A program made the translations under genes and the position numbers. 64,000 nucleotides of DNA from Clostridia bacterium (GTDB lineage: Bacteria > Bacillota > Clostridia > Oscillospirales > Acutalibacteraceae): NCBI GenBank assembly GCA_017621885.1, contig JAGASD010000040.1, positions 1 through 64,000 on the forward strand, given 5' to 3'. How positions within the stretch are numbered: position 1 is the stretch's first letter; each line of letters begins with the position of its first letter. Of this stretch, positions 1 to 8,821 are shown one piece after another. Below the pieces are notes generated by a model. The model searched no databases. It was not told where the DNA came from and saw nothing but the letters and a program-made list of their open reading frames with translations.

Positions 1-385
1 ATGTCACATATATAATAAACAACGTTTGTGATGCTCGTCAAAGAGACTTGACTATTGCTCCCGAATATCGTTGATTGATAACAGAGAATTTATGTCAATG
101 GAAGCGTTGCTTCCACGATGCGCTTTTATGCGCATCGGGAACTCTCCACCACCCGATAAAACTTGTTTTAATACGAAAGTAGCCACACGCTTGAGAATTA
201 AAATTAAACATCAACTTGACAAAATGGTGGTCCCCCTCTCTTAAACCAGAGAGGTAGAAATAGCAACCGCTTTTTTGTTCTATTAAACAGAAAACTAACC
301 GAAAGTAAACTATTACTTTAATTACGCTTTATAATGCCGACGCAGGTCCCTTAGCTCCTCACTCCTAACTCCTCATTCCTAACTA
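1..385. repeat. Intergenic region with dispersed repeat pieces
   Basis: No gene is visible. Positions 143-255 hold a diverged copy of a cassette also found at about 5095-5248 and, inverted, at 15861-16018: a CTCCACCACCCG end, then about 80 variable bases, then CTTGACAAA and GGTCCCCCTC. A small hairpin (GATGCGC/GCGCATC) lies at about 117-135. Positions 340-385 carry runs such as CTCCTCACTCCTAACTCCTC, which recur near 5341-5370 and, inverted, near 58275-58305. Confidence 0.6.
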
Positions 386-419
386 AAAAAGCCTGTTCGA
401 CCAAGTCGAACAGGCTTTT
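386..419 (-). terminator. Rho-independent terminator of the zapA-dut-mnmE operon
   Basis: Inverted repeat AAGCCTGTTCGA / TCGAACAGGCTT with a 5-base loop and flanking A and T runs, directly after the mnmE stop codon on the minus strand. Confidence 0.85.
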
Positions 420-420
420 A

Positions 421-1788
421 TTATTTGCCAACACAAAAATTCTTGAATACTTCCGTAACTACCGTTTCCGTTGCCTTTTCACCTGTTAAGACGGACAAAT
501 TCTCAATAGCACAATCTATGCATACATTTATTGCATCAGGGGTGATACCGAAAGAAAGACCGTCAAGGGCTTCGCGGATGTTTTCAGATGCTTTCATTAC
601 GCAATTACGCTGTCGCTCTGTTGTAATAAGGGGTGCAGAAGGGTCGAAGCCTGCAGTACCTACAACGTTTTCAACGGCTTTTGTAAGCTCGTCAATACCT
701 GCTCTGTTTTTTGCTGACATTTCCACAATCGGAGCAGCTGTATATTTTTTCAGTTCATCTGCCGAAAGCTTAATGTCACCGTCCGTTTTGTTAATAATCA
801 CAACGGTATTTTTCTTGCTGCACATCAAAAGAAGTGCTTTATCATCTTCGGAAAACTCATTTTGTGCATCAAGAACCATAAGCACAAGACTTGCTCTGTC
901 GAAGCGCTCCTTTGCTCTTTCGACACCGATTTTTTCTATTATATCATCTGTATTTTCTCTTATACCTGCCGTATCTGCAAGGCGGAGGGTAATGTTGCCG
1001 ACTCTTACCGTTTCCTCAAGGACGTCACGGGTTGTTCCTGCAACAGATGTTACAATTGCTCTTTCGCTACCTGCAAGGGCATTAAGAAGCGTTGATTTTC
1101 CTACGTTAGGCTTACCTACAATTGCGGTATCAATACCCTCAAGCACAGCCTTACCTGCATCAAATCCCGAAAGGAGCTTTTCTAATCTTTCGCTGACATC
1201 CGTAAGAGTTCTGTTCATTTCGTCATCCGAAAGCTCGGGAATTTCATCGTCAGGGTAATCTACCCAAGCTGCCATAAAAGCGGCTGTAAGAGCAAGCTTG
1301 TCACGGCACTCGGCAATTTCACGGCTCAACGCACCGTCAAGAGCATTAAGAGTTGCAGCTCGTGCCTCTTCACCCGATGCAGAAATCAAGGACATAACCG
1401 CTTCTGCCTCAGATAAATCCATTTTCCCGTTGAGGAACGCTCTTTTTGTGAATTCACCGCCCTCTGCAGGCTCTGCACCTGCATTAAGCACCGCACGAAG
1501 AACTCTTTTTAATATAAAAAGACCTCCGTGACAGCTTATTTCAACAACATCCTCACCCGTGTAGCTTCTGGGTGCTCTGAAAACGAGCACGACTGCATCA
1601 TCAAGGACGGTTTCTCCGTCGTGCACTTTGCCGTAAAGGGCTCTGTAGCCGGGTGTATCATAAACTTTTTTACCCGAAACAGCAGAAAAAACGCTGTCCG
1701 CAACGGCCAGCGCATTTTCACCGGATATTTTAATTGTTCCTAAACCTGCCGCCGCCTGAGCGGTGGCAATAGCAGCAATAGTTGACAA
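421..1788 (-). CDS. mnmE: tRNA uridine-5-carboxymethylaminomethyl modification GTPase MnmE
   Basis: MnmE works with MnmG to put the carboxymethylaminomethyl group on uridine 34 of tRNAs that read NNA/NNG codons. The 455-residue length is normal. The N-terminal folate-binding domain is followed by a helical domain with an inserted Ras-like G domain: P-loop GKPNVGKS (225-232), DTAG (272-275) and NKTD near 337. The C-terminal CVGK matches the family's conserved CxGK end with its catalytic cysteine. The start is TTG, preceded by AGGTGA about five bases upstream. It is the last gene of a zapA-dut-mnmE operon. Its partner mnmG lies at 12047-13915, unlike the many genomes where the two are adjacent. 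Confidence 0.97.
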   Translation of the reverse strand: MSTIAAIATAQAAAGLGTIKISGENALAVADSVFSAVSGKKVYDTPGYRALYGKVHDGETVLDDAVVLVFRAPRSYTGEDVVEISCHGGLFILKRVLRAVLNAGAEPAEGGEFTKRAFLNGKMDLSEAEAVMSLISASGEEARAATLNALDGALSREIAECRDKLALTAAFMAAWVDYPDDEIPELSDDEMNRTLTDVSERLEKLLSGFDAGKAVLEGIDTAIVGKPNVGKSTLLNALAGSERAIVTSVAGTTRDVLEETVRVGNITLRLADTAGIRENTDDIIEKIGVERAKERFDRASLVLMVLDAQNEFSEDDKALLLMCSKKNTVVIINKTDGDIKLSADELKKYTAAPIVEMSAKNRAGIDELTKAVENVVGTAGFDPSAPLITTERQRNCVMKASENIREALDGLSFGITPDAINVCIDCAIENLSVLTGEKATETVVTEVFKNFCVGK

Positions 1789-1811
1789 AAAATCACCTGT
1801 AATTTCAAAAA

Positions 1812-2255
1812 TTATTTTTTACCCGTTGAACCGAAGCCGCCTGCTCCGCGCTCGGTTTCATCAAGCTCTGAAACCTCTTCTGTGGGCATCATTGACACGG
1901 GCATAATAACCATTTGTGCCACTCTTTCCCCCGGTTGAATGGTGTAAGGTATGCTTATCTGATTTATAACACCAACCATAACCTCACCGCGGTAGTCGCT
2001 GTCCACAACTCCTACGGAGTTAAGAAGACCTATACCGTGCTTTACGGCAATTCCGCTGCGAGGAAATACAAACGCACCGTATTCTGCAGAAGGAAGAGCT
2101 ATCGCAATACCGGTAGGAATCACGGCAGTTTCACCGCCCTCAAGGGTTATAGGCTCGTCAATACAAGCGCAAAGGTCAAGACCTGCACTTCCGCCCGTTG
2201 CTCTGTTGGGTACTTTTGCGTTTTCACGCAGTTTTTTTATCTTTAAAGCTTCCAT
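1812..2255 (-). CDS. dut: dUTP diphosphatase
   Basis: Hydrolyses dUTP to dUMP and pyrophosphate, keeping uracil out of DNA and supplying dUMP for thymidylate synthesis. All trimeric dUTPase motifs are visible in 147 residues: SAGLDL near the N-terminus, PRSGIA, GVVDSDYRG, and the glycine-rich C-terminal arm GAGGFGSTG that closes over the active site. The start has GGTGAG four bases upstream. The gene begins four bases after the zapA stop and is followed after a short gap by mnmE, so the three are probably one transcript. Confidence 0.97.
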   Translation of the reverse strand: MEALKIKKLRENAKVPNRATGGSAGLDLCACIDEPITLEGGETAVIPTGIAIALPSAEYGAFVFPRSGIAVKHGIGLLNSVGVVDSDYRGEVMVGVINQISIPYTIQPGERVAQMVIMPVSMMPTEEVSELDETERGAGGFGSTGKK

Positions 2256-2259
2256 TTTC

Positions 2260-2610
2260 TCACCAAAGTCTGCCGGCGTTGTTATCGTCAGCTGCAGCTG
2301 TCATCTTCAATCTTTCAAGCTCACGCTTATAGAAATCGCGCTCACTCTTTGCCTGAGCAGCATCCTCAAGATATGCTTTAAGCTGTGAACGAAGGCTGTC
2401 TGCACTGCCGCTGTTTTTCATTGCATCATCTGCATACTGCAAAGCAACAAGTATCGCAGCCTGTGTTGTAGAAACGTGACTTCCTTTGAGGATGCTTGTC
2501 ATTTTAGCATCAACCTCATGAGCTAAATCCTGCATATATTCTGCAGACTCATCTGACACAATGCGGTATTCTTCACCGGCAATATTTAATTTATGTACTC
2601 TTTTATCCAT
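2260..2610 (-). CDS. zapA: Cell division protein ZapA
   Basis: ZapA is a small FtsZ-binding protein that bundles protofilaments at the division site. The N-terminal part (VHKLNIAGEEYRI) is the typical ZapA beta hairpin, followed by the helix with DLAHEVDAKM and a long C-terminal coiled coil ending in KRELERLK. I chose the second ATG (complement of 2610) because AAGGAT lies about seven bases before it; the first ATG, three codons upstream, overlaps that site. It is the first gene of the zapA-dut-mnmE operon and diverges from the CPBP protease gene. Confidence 0.9.
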   Translation of the reverse strand: MDKRVHKLNIAGEEYRIVSDESAEYMQDLAHEVDAKMTSILKGSHVSTTQAAILVALQYADDAMKNSGSADSLRSQLKAYLEDAAQAKSERDFYKRELERLKMTAAADDNNAGRLW

Positions 2611-2714
2611 GGTAACCATCCTTAAATTTATTTACAGAGAAATTATACATTGTTTTTGCCTTTTTCGCAACACTACATATTGTAAAAATTCATTTTGTGT
2701 ACACAATTTATCTG

Positions 2715-2743
2715 TTGATATTTATTCCTCATACTGATATAAT
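2715..2743 (+). promoter_or_regulatory. Sigma-A type promoter for the CPBP protease gene
   Basis: TTGATA at 2715-2720 and TATAAT at 2738-2743 with a 17-base spacer, about 30 bases upstream of the start at 2775. A GAAAGG ribosome site follows. Confidence 0.8.
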
Positions 2744-2774
2744 TTATTTTATAAAACGATGAAAGGCAGTTATT

Positions 2775-4001
2775 ATGGAATTCAACCCTAACCCTAACAT
2801 TAATCCTGACACTAATCCCATAAATACGCAGACCCATTCAAACGGATACCCTGTGCCGGATAATACTCAACCTCAGTATTCACAGCCACAGTATGCTCCC
2901 CCGTCTGTTGTTTATCAGAATACATATAACAACGGCTCTGCTCCCCAATATCATTACGGCAACCCTATGCCCTTTGTTATTGACCAACGCTATTATCAGG
3001 AGCAACAGCAAAAGCTCTTAAAACGCAATGCAGAAAAACAAAAAATCAGCAAAATCGGCAATCTGATGGGCGCATCTTTAGTCGTTTGCCTTCTTATGGC
3101 ATCGGTTTTCTCTGTTTTTCTTGTATTTTTGCCGAATTCTTATGTTTATGGCAGTAATTTCGCATTAGATGCGCTTATTAATATTTTTTACTCTGTGGTT
3201 GTTGTTGGTTTAACCTTCTTTGTTTTCGGCACTATTCTCAAAAAAATAAAGGATCCTTCAACCCAAAATAAGCCTTACTCTTTTGATATCAGCTATTCAG
3301 GTGCGAAAAACCCTAAAAAAACCGCCCTTCTTATTTTTATGGGCTTTGGCGGATGTATGGCGGCAAATTACATTACCTCTATCCTGATTATGTTCATGGA
3401 GGCGCTCGGCTTTGATTCGGGTTACACCTCTATGCAGGACCCGTCAAACATTTACGACATAATCATAATGTTCATTGGCACAGCCATTATCCCGCCCTTT
3501 GTTGAAGAATACGCTATGCGCGGTGTTGTGCTTTCCGCATTAACAAAGCACTCAAAAGCCCTTGCGATATTCGGCTCTGCCTTTATGTTCGGTTTATTCC
3601 ACGGTAATTTCACACAGATTCCCTTCGCCTTTATGTGCGGTCTTGTTTTTGCATATATCACAATTATAACAAACAGCATCTGGCCTGCTGTTATTGTTCA
3701 TGCGTTCAATAACTCCCTGTCCTGCATAGACGCTGTACTTCGCCTTTATTTTGACAGCGGTGTTGCTGATATTTTCTACTATGCAGTTTCAATAGGTGCT
3801 CTGGTTATCGGTTTAATTGCATTTATAATTTATTTTAACAAATTCAAGTCTGAAGACAAATCGCTTTTCAAAGAGGATAACACAATCCTCACTGCTAAAG
3901 AAAAAACCTCAAAATTCTTATTAAGCCCCATAATGATTGTTGCAACCGTATTGTATGTTATTGAAGCTGCGGCGACTGCATTAACCGCATCAATGCTATG
4001 A
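2775..4001 (+). CDS. CPBP family intramembrane metalloprotease
   Basis: Membrane protein of the CPBP (CAAX protease/bacteriocin-processing) family, the ABI superfamily. Residues 1-90 are a cytoplasmic Asn/Pro/Gln-rich tail, then about eight membrane helices. Family motifs are intact: EEYAMR (244-249, the EExxxR motif), FGLFHG with His276, and HAFNN (309-313, HxxxN), which together form the glutamate/histidine active site in the membrane. Its substrate cannot be told from sequence; members process bacteriocins, peptides or prenylated proteins, or have no known target. The stop overlaps the start of tadA by four bases, so translation is probably coupled. Confidence 0.9.
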   Translation: MEFNPNPNINPDTNPINTQTHSNGYPVPDNTQPQYSQPQYAPPSVVYQNTYNNGSAPQYHYGNPMPFVIDQRYYQEQQQKLLKRNAEKQKISKIGNLMGASLVVCLLMASVFSVFLVFLPNSYVYGSNFALDALINIFYSVVVVGLTFFVFGTILKKIKDPSTQNKPYSFDISYSGAKNPKKTALLIFMGFGGCMAANYITSILIMFMEALGFDSGYTSMQDPSNIYDIIIMFIGTAIIPPFVEEYAMRGVVLSALTKHSKALAIFGSAFMFGLFHGNFTQIPFAFMCGLVFAYITIITNSIWPAVIVHAFNNSLSCIDAVLRLYFDSGVADIFYYAVSIGALVIGLIAFIIYFNKFKSEDKSLFKEDNTILTAKEKTSKFLLSPIMIVATVLYVIEAAATALTASML

Positions 4002-4930
4002 AAAACGCTTTTATGAATGAGGCTCTGCGCCTTGCGGAAATCTCTGCCGAAGCAGGTGAAGTCCCGGTAGGAGCAGTTGTTACAATAGGGAATAAAATAA
4101 TCGGCAGAGGTCGTAATTACAGAGAAAAAGGCAAAAACGCTTTGCACCACGCTGAAATTGAAGCCATAAATGAGGCTTGCAGGCGTCTTGGCGGCTGGCG
4201 GTTGTGGGAATGCGAAATGTACGTAACCCTTGAACCCTGCCCTATGTGTGCAGGGGCGATTATCAATTCCCGTATTAAAAAAGTTACTTTTGGTGCTTTT
4301 GACAAAAAGAACGGTGCTTGCGGCTCTGTTACAAATTTATTTGAATGCGCTTTCAGCCACAAACCATCGTATGAGGGTGGTTTTATGGGAACGGAATGTG
4401 CCGCCCTTCTTTCTGATTTTTTTAAAAAACTACGCAACAACAAAACCACTGAAAATTGTTGCAGTAAGGAGCATAATATGGAAAAAATTGCAAGCTTTAC
4501 AGTTGACCATACAAAATTATTAAGGGGTATGTACATATCCCGTATTGACGGCGGCGTTGTTACCTATGACATAAGGACAAGACGTCCTAACGTTGAAGAG
4601 GTTATGGAAAACGGTGCTATCCACACACTTGAGCATCTTTTTGCAACCTTCGTAAGAAACAGCAAATTTAAGGATAACATTATTTACTTCGGACCTATGG
4701 GCTGCAGAACGGGTTTTTATTTCCTTACAACGGGGATGACACACGCTGAGGCATTGAAGCTTACTCAGGATGCTCTCCGGTTTATTTCAGTTTTTGAAGG
4801 TGACGTGCCCGGTGTAAGCGCCGTTGAATGCGGAAACTACCTTGACCACAACCTCGAAGGTGCAAAAAAAGAAGCCGCCGACCAGGAAGAGGTTCTTAAA
4901 AACTGGACAACAGCAGATATGATATACTAA
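3998..4930 (+). CDS. tadA: TadA-like tRNA adenosine deaminase, reading frame continuous with LuxS
   Basis: TadA deaminates adenosine 34 of tRNA-Arg(ACG) to inosine. Residues 1-140 are a complete cytidine-deaminase-fold domain with the zinc motifs HAEIEAI (His51, Glu53) and PCPMCAG (Cys81, Cys84). TadA proteins normally end near residue 150-165, but here no in-frame stop occurs and the frame runs into luxS at codon 161. The tail just before that point merely translates the luxS ribosome-binding region, which argues against a designed fusion. A T7A6 run at 4417-4429 lies at the end of the TadA domain; a one-base shift there meets TAA at 4423 or TGA at 4450. The frame may be a real fusion, a stop-loss, a slippage site or an indel error. 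Confidence 0.85.
   Translation: MKNAFMNEALRLAEISAEAGEVPVGAVVTIGNKIIGRGRNYREKGKNALHHAEIEAINEACRRLGGWRLWECEMYVTLEPCPMCAGAIINSRIKKVTFGAFDKKNGACGSVTNLFECAFSHKPSYEGGFMGTECAALLSDFFKKLRNNKTTENCCSKEHNMEKIASFTVDHTKLLRGMYISRIDGGVVTYDIRTRRPNVEEVMENGAIHTLEHLFATFVRNSKFKDNIIYFGPMGCRTGFYFLTTGMTHAEALKLTQDALRFISVFEGDVPGVSAVECGNYLDHNLEGAKKEAADQEEVLKNWTTADMIY
4478..4930 (+). CDS. luxS: S-ribosylhomocysteine lyase
   Basis: LuxS splits S-ribosylhomocysteine into homocysteine and DPD, the precursor of autoinducer-2, in the activated methyl cycle. From Met at 4478 the product is 150 residues, the normal LuxS length, and begins in the usual way (FTVDHTKL). The zinc motif HTLEH (residues 49-53) and the catalytic cysteine in GCRTGF (Cys76) are present. 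A good ribosome site, AAGGAG, lies at 4466-4471, seven bases before this ATG, so LuxS can be made separately even though the frame is open from tadA. A terminator follows immediately. No Pfs/MTA nucleosidase gene is nearby. Confidence 0.95.
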   Translation: MEKIASFTVDHTKLLRGMYISRIDGGVVTYDIRTRRPNVEEVMENGAIHTLEHLFATFVRNSKFKDNIIYFGPMGCRTGFYFLTTGMTHAEALKLTQDALRFISVFEGDVPGVSAVECGNYLDHNLEGAKKEAADQEEVLKNWTTADMIY

Positions 4931-4960
4931 AAAGAAGGCTCGTCGGAGCCTTCTTTTTTA
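4931..4960 (+). terminator. Terminator after luxS
   Basis: AGAAGGCTC-GTCG-GAGCCTTCT followed by a T run, directly after the luxS stop. Confidence 0.9.
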
Positions 4961-5372
4961 ATGCAAAATTCAAAATGCAAAATGCAAAATTTCGGAACGC
5001 TGACGCGTTGATTATATAAAATGCGAAATTCAGAGTTTTATCATCTCTGTCCGCGTTACGGAATGAGAAGAAAAGTCAATTATCGTTGAGCACAACGAAA
5101 CAATGGTACCTTCCACCATTCCGCCCAAACATTACTTTTATAAAAAAGTTTATCACCCGTCGTAAATACACTATAACAACACTTTTATCGAAGAATGGTC
5201 CCCCTCCCTCCGAGCTGAAGCTCGCAAGGAGGATAGGCTTCGCTTCACCGAAAATCAATTTATAATCGCAACGCAGTTCCGAAAATTACGCATTACGCAT
5301 TACGAATTACGCATTATAATCGGCGCAACGCGCCCCTAAATTCCTAATTCCTCATTCCTAATTCCTCATTAT
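4961..5372. repeat. Intergenic mosaic of dispersed repeats
   Basis: No gene is seen. The stretch starts with alternating TGCAAAATTCAAAA units and TTTCGGAACGCTGACGCG, which recurs inverted at 27781-27804. Positions 5095-5248 hold a cassette whose right end (5197-5243) is identical over 47 bases to the inverted copy at 15861-15907, and whose left end GGTACCTTCCACC also recurs there. Positions 5285-5370 repeat ATTACGCATTACGAATTACG and CTAATTCCTCATT units. Confidence 0.75.
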
Positions 5373-5403
5373 AAAACTCCCCCTCAGCCGAGGGGGAGTT
5401 TTT
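5373..5403 (-). terminator. Terminator of the PHP gene
   Basis: AAACTCCCCCTC-AGCC-GAGGGGGAGTTT hairpin immediately 3' of the minus-strand PHP gene, with T residues after it on that strand. Confidence 0.85.
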
Positions 5404-6281
5404 CACTTTACTTCTTGTGCTTTCTTTCGTTCGAGCTTTTTCTTTCTTGCTTTATAGGTGTTCATTTCATGAACACATTCGTCGGGAAGGTCGCAATCGC
5501 CGACAGAAAGGATGTGCTTATTGTAAAGGCCCTTGAAATTTGAGCCGCCTGTTGTAAGAATTTTATTTTTCTTTGCATATTTTATGAAACGGGCCTTATC
5601 CTCCTCACTCATTTCGGGAGTGTAAACCTCAATACCGTCAAGACCTGCGGCAACCAGCTCGTCCAGAAGCTTTTCGTTCCTGCAGCGCTGAGGATTAGCG
5701 AGCACAGCTATACCGCCTGCCTCGTGAATTTGCTTGAGAATATCAAAAACATCCTCATAATCCGGAAAGTGGTTAATATTACCTTCAACGTCAGATGAGA
5801 AAAGCTCTTTATACAAGTCGCCGTAAATTCTATCTGCAAAACCGTTCTCAATAAGCGCCTGCATAATGTGCACCTTAAAAATGTTTGTTGAGCCCGAAGC
5901 ACATTTTACAACAAATTCGGGTGTAATGGGATAACGCTGAGCAGTTTTGAGCATCATAACGTGTGATGATTTTTTTCTGATTATTGAACTGCGGCGGCAA
6001 AGACCTTCAAGTCTGTCGGGGAAATCGGGCTTATAGCAAAGCATATGAATTTCCTGGCCGTTGGTTTTATCTGTACCTGAAAGCTCAACACCGGGTATAA
6101 CCGTAACCCCGTGTCTTTCACCGATTACCTTACCTCTGACTGTTCCTGCGATGCAGTCGTGATCGGTAATTGCTATTGTTGTAACGCCGCGTTTTTTAGC
6201 AAGTAAGATTAAATCTTCGATCCCGAGAGAACCGTTTGACAATCGTGTGTGGCAATGTAAATCCGCTGACAAAATAATCAT
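5403..6281 (-). CDS. PHP domain phosphoesterase
   Basis: Cytoplasmic protein of the PHP (polymerase and histidinol phosphatase) superfamily. Metal-binding motifs DLHCHT near the N-terminus and ITDHD about 35 residues later are clear, with GVELSG and a C-terminal GGSNFKG element in the usual order. Relatives include nucleoside 3',5'-bisphosphate phosphatases and RNase AM-type exonucleases; the sequence alone does not choose. I used the ATG at complement 6281. A TTG four codons downstream has AAAGGA at better spacing and would give a product starting just before ADLHCHT, so the start is uncertain. It is a single gene between repeat-rich DNA and the divergent mnmA promoter. Confidence 0.85.
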   Translation of the reverse strand: MIILSADLHCHTRLSNGSLGIEDLILLAKKRGVTTIAITDHDCIAGTVRGKVIGERHGVTVIPGVELSGTDKTNGQEIHMLCYKPDFPDRLEGLCRRSSIIRKKSSHVMMLKTAQRYPITPEFVVKCASGSTNIFKVHIMQALIENGFADRIYGDLYKELFSSDVEGNINHFPDYEDVFDILKQIHEAGGIAVLANPQRCRNEKLLDELVAAGLDGIEVYTPEMSEEDKARFIKYAKKNKILTTGGSNFKGLYNKHILSVGDCDLPDECVHEMNTYKARKKKLERKKAQEVK

Positions 6282-6520
6282 TCCTTTCCCAATCCCCAAA
6301 AGGGGAAACTTTCCGGTTAAAATTCCTTAAATCCATATTTTTATCGAAATATTACGGCTTTCTATTTTCTTTAAAAGAAATTCTGAAGATAAGCACACAT
6401 ACCCCGAATATATTATATTAACAATATTTTACTATCTTTTTTAGAAAAAATCAAGCAAAAATTTGTATTTTACACCGAAAAAACGACAAGAAAATTGTAA
6501 AAATATACAAAGGGGAATAT

Positions 6521-6549
6521 TTGCTTTTTTTGTTATATTATGATATGAT
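6521..6549 (+). promoter_or_regulatory. Promoter upstream of mnmA
   Basis: TTGCTT at 6521-6526 and TATGAT at 6544-6549, spacer 17 bases. The 250-base gap to the divergent PHP gene is otherwise A+T-rich without further recognisable structure. Confidence 0.6.
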
Positions 6550-6584
6550 TTAAAATGCTATATTGTGTTAACATCAGGTGCGTT

Positions 6585-7616
6585 ATGAGTAACTTAATTT
6601 ATGTAGCGTTAAGTGGCGGAGTTGACTCTGCCGCCGCCGCAATAATCTTAAAAGACCGTGGCTACGAGGTCCGCGGTGTTACTCTGCGTCTGAAACCCGG
6701 AAATCTTGCAGACAGTGATATTGCCGATGCACAAAAAGTTGCAGATACATTAGGAATCCCTCTTGAAATTCTTGATGAAAGAGAATCCTTCAAAACCGTT
6801 ACTGATTATTTTTGTCAATCTTACATCGACGGGCTGACACCAAACCCCTGTGTCCTTTGCAACCCTGCAATCAAATTCGGGAAGCTCGTTGAACACGCGC
6901 TTAAAAACGGCGCACAATACCTTGCAACGGGACATTATTCAAATATTGTTGAAAAAGACGGTGTTTTTTATATAAAGCGCAACCCATCAAGCAAGGACCA
7001 AAGTTATTTTCTTTGCGGACTCAATCAGCACATTTTATCCCACGTAATTTTCCCTTTGAGCGACCTTACTAAGGAAGAAATACGCAACCTTGCCCAAAGC
7101 AGGAACATTGAGGTTGCCCATAAAAAGGACAGCCAGGAGGTCTGCTTCATTCCCGATAACGACTACATTGCATTTATTGAAAAGGAATTTTCTCCACCTG
7201 CTGTCAGTGGTGATTTTCTTTCGGTTGACGGCAAAAAATTAGGCACACACTCGGGGATTTATAAATATACCATAGGTCAGAGAAAGGGTCTTGGCTCTTT
7301 TGGTAAGCCTATGTACGTTTTATCAATTGACAAAGAAAAAAACGCAGTTATAATCGGTGACAATATTGACCTTTTCAAAAGCTCGGTAAATATAAAAAAC
7401 TTGAATTTTATTACGGGCACTGCCCCATCGGATGAATTCCTTTGTCAGGTTAAAATCCGTTGTGCCGCACGTCCCGCACAGGCAAAAATAAAGATTACAG
7501 AAGACGGGGCAACCATATTTTTTGACGAGCCCCAACGCGCCGCGGCACCGGGTCAGACTGCGGCGATATACATTGACGATATTCTTTTAGGCGGTGGAAC
7601 AATATGCAATCCTTAA
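6585..7616 (+). CDS. mnmA: tRNA-specific 2-thiouridylase MnmA
   Basis: MnmA thiolates uridine 34 of tRNA-Lys, -Glu and -Gln using ATP and a persulfide sulfur donor. The PP-loop SGGVDS sits close to the N-terminus, followed by NPCVLCN, which carries the first active cysteine, GHYSN, DQSYFL, and the second catalytic cysteine in EVCFIPD. The C-terminal part has the family's beta-barrel with YTIGQRKGLG. I chose ATG 6585, ten codons inside the longest frame, since AGGTG precedes it and the product then starts right before the PP-loop strand. Its last 13 bases overlap the next gene, so the two are probably coupled. MnmA acts on the same uridine as MnmE and MnmG, also encoded in this window. Confidence 0.95.
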   Translation: MSNLIYVALSGGVDSAAAAIILKDRGYEVRGVTLRLKPGNLADSDIADAQKVADTLGIPLEILDERESFKTVTDYFCQSYIDGLTPNPCVLCNPAIKFGKLVEHALKNGAQYLATGHYSNIVEKDGVFYIKRNPSSKDQSYFLCGLNQHILSHVIFPLSDLTKEEIRNLAQSRNIEVAHKKDSQEVCFIPDNDYIAFIEKEFSPPAVSGDFLSVDGKKLGTHSGIYKYTIGQRKGLGSFGKPMYVLSIDKEKNAVIIGDNIDLFKSSVNIKNLNFITGTAPSDEFLCQVKIRCAARPAQAKIKITEDGATIFFDEPQRAAAPGQTAAIYIDDILLGGGTICNP

Positions 7617-8809
7617 AAACACTTTACAAGGTGGGTATCGGCCCCTCAAGCTCACACACAATGGGTCCTCAGTATGCCGCAGAATATATAAACGAGAAAT
7701 TTCCCGATGCGGCTAAGGTAAGGGTTATTCTTTACGGCTCACTTGCTCTTACGGGTGAGGGTCACGGCACACAGCTTGCCCTGGCTGAAACCTTGAATGC
7801 AGAAAATGAAATTATATTTAACACAGAAGAAAAAAATCTTCCCCATCCCAATACTCTTGATTTTGTTATTTATAATGCAGACGGTAATGAAATTGCAAAG
7901 GTACGCGCAATGAGTATAGGCGGCGGTGAAATACGAATTGAAGGTGAGCCCTCCGTATGCAACCCCGAAATATATCCCCAGAAAAACTTTGAGGAAATTA
8001 AAGATTACTGCCTTCTGCATCACCTGCGTTTAAGCGATTACGTTGCAAAATTTGAGGGCGAAGAAATTTTTGTTTTCCTTAAAACTATTTGGGAACGAAT
8101 GAAGCTTACCGTAAGAGAGGGCCTTTCAAAGGAGGGCATTCTCCCCGGCGGTCTTGAGGTTGAAAGGAAGGCAAAATATCTTTATGCACAACGTCACATG
8201 GACGAAACGCCCGAAACACGCGAAAACAGACTTGTTTGCGCTTATGCTTTTGCAGCAAGTGAGCAGAATGCAGGCGGCGGTATGATAACCACTGCACCTA
8301 CCTGCGGTGCATCGGGTGTGCTTCCCGCAGTGCTTTACTATATGCAGGAAAAAAAGGGCTTCACCGACTTTGAAATAGCAAAAGCTCTTGCTGCAGGCGG
8401 TATTGTCGGTAACGTTGTTAAGCAAAATGCATCTATAAGCGGTGCAGAAGCCGGCTGTCAGGCAGAAATCGGCACAGCTTGCTCCATGGCTGCAGCTGCC
8501 CTTGCAGAGCTTCATTTTATGGACCTTGACCAGATTGAATATGCGGCAGAAAACGCTATGGAGCATTATCTCGGTCTTACCTGCGACCCTGTTTGCGGTC
8601 TTGTGCAGATTCCTTGTATTGAACGCAATGCTGTTGCGGCAATGCGCGCAATAAACGCTCTTTCTCTGGCAAACTTTTTAACATCAACAAGAAAGGTTAA
8701 ATTTGACACGGTTGTAGATACGATGTACCAGACAGGAAAGGATTTACAGCATAAATACAGAGAAACAAGCGAAGGCGGTCTTGCCGTCAACTATGAAGCA
8801 TTAGATTAG
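7604..8809 (+). CDS. sdaA: L-serine ammonia-lyase (single-chain, iron-sulfur)
   Basis: Converts L-serine to pyruvate and ammonia with a [4Fe-4S] cluster and no pyridoxal phosphate. The 401 residues contain both family parts in one chain: the N-terminal beta domain with GPSSSHTMGP and the C-terminal alpha domain with TAPTCGASGV, ISGAEAGCQAEIG and CDPVCGLVQIPC, which supply the cluster cysteines. Many Clostridia split the enzyme into two subunits, so the fused form is worth noting; it is shorter than E. coli SdaA. The start lies inside the end of mnmA, and the GPH transporter follows 12 bases after its stop. Confidence 0.95.
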   Translation: MQSLKTLYKVGIGPSSSHTMGPQYAAEYINEKFPDAAKVRVILYGSLALTGEGHGTQLALAETLNAENEIIFNTEEKNLPHPNTLDFVIYNADGNEIAKVRAMSIGGGEIRIEGEPSVCNPEIYPQKNFEEIKDYCLLHHLRLSDYVAKFEGEEIFVFLKTIWERMKLTVREGLSKEGILPGGLEVERKAKYLYAQRHMDETPETRENRLVCAYAFAASEQNAGGGMITTAPTCGASGVLPAVLYYMQEKKGFTDFEIAKALAAGGIVGNVVKQNASISGAEAGCQAEIGTACSMAAAALAELHFMDLDQIEYAAENAMEHYLGLTCDPVCGLVQIPCIERNAVAAMRAINALSLANFLTSTRKVKFDTVVDTMYQTGKDLQHKYRETSEGGLAVNYEALD

Positions 8810-8821
8810 GAGGTAATTTAA

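Noticed and set aside
425-1258. Long open frame on the plus strand opposite mnmE
   Set aside because: It is the antisense shadow of a clear mnmE gene, has no ribosome site, and its Ser-rich translation has no family-like pattern.
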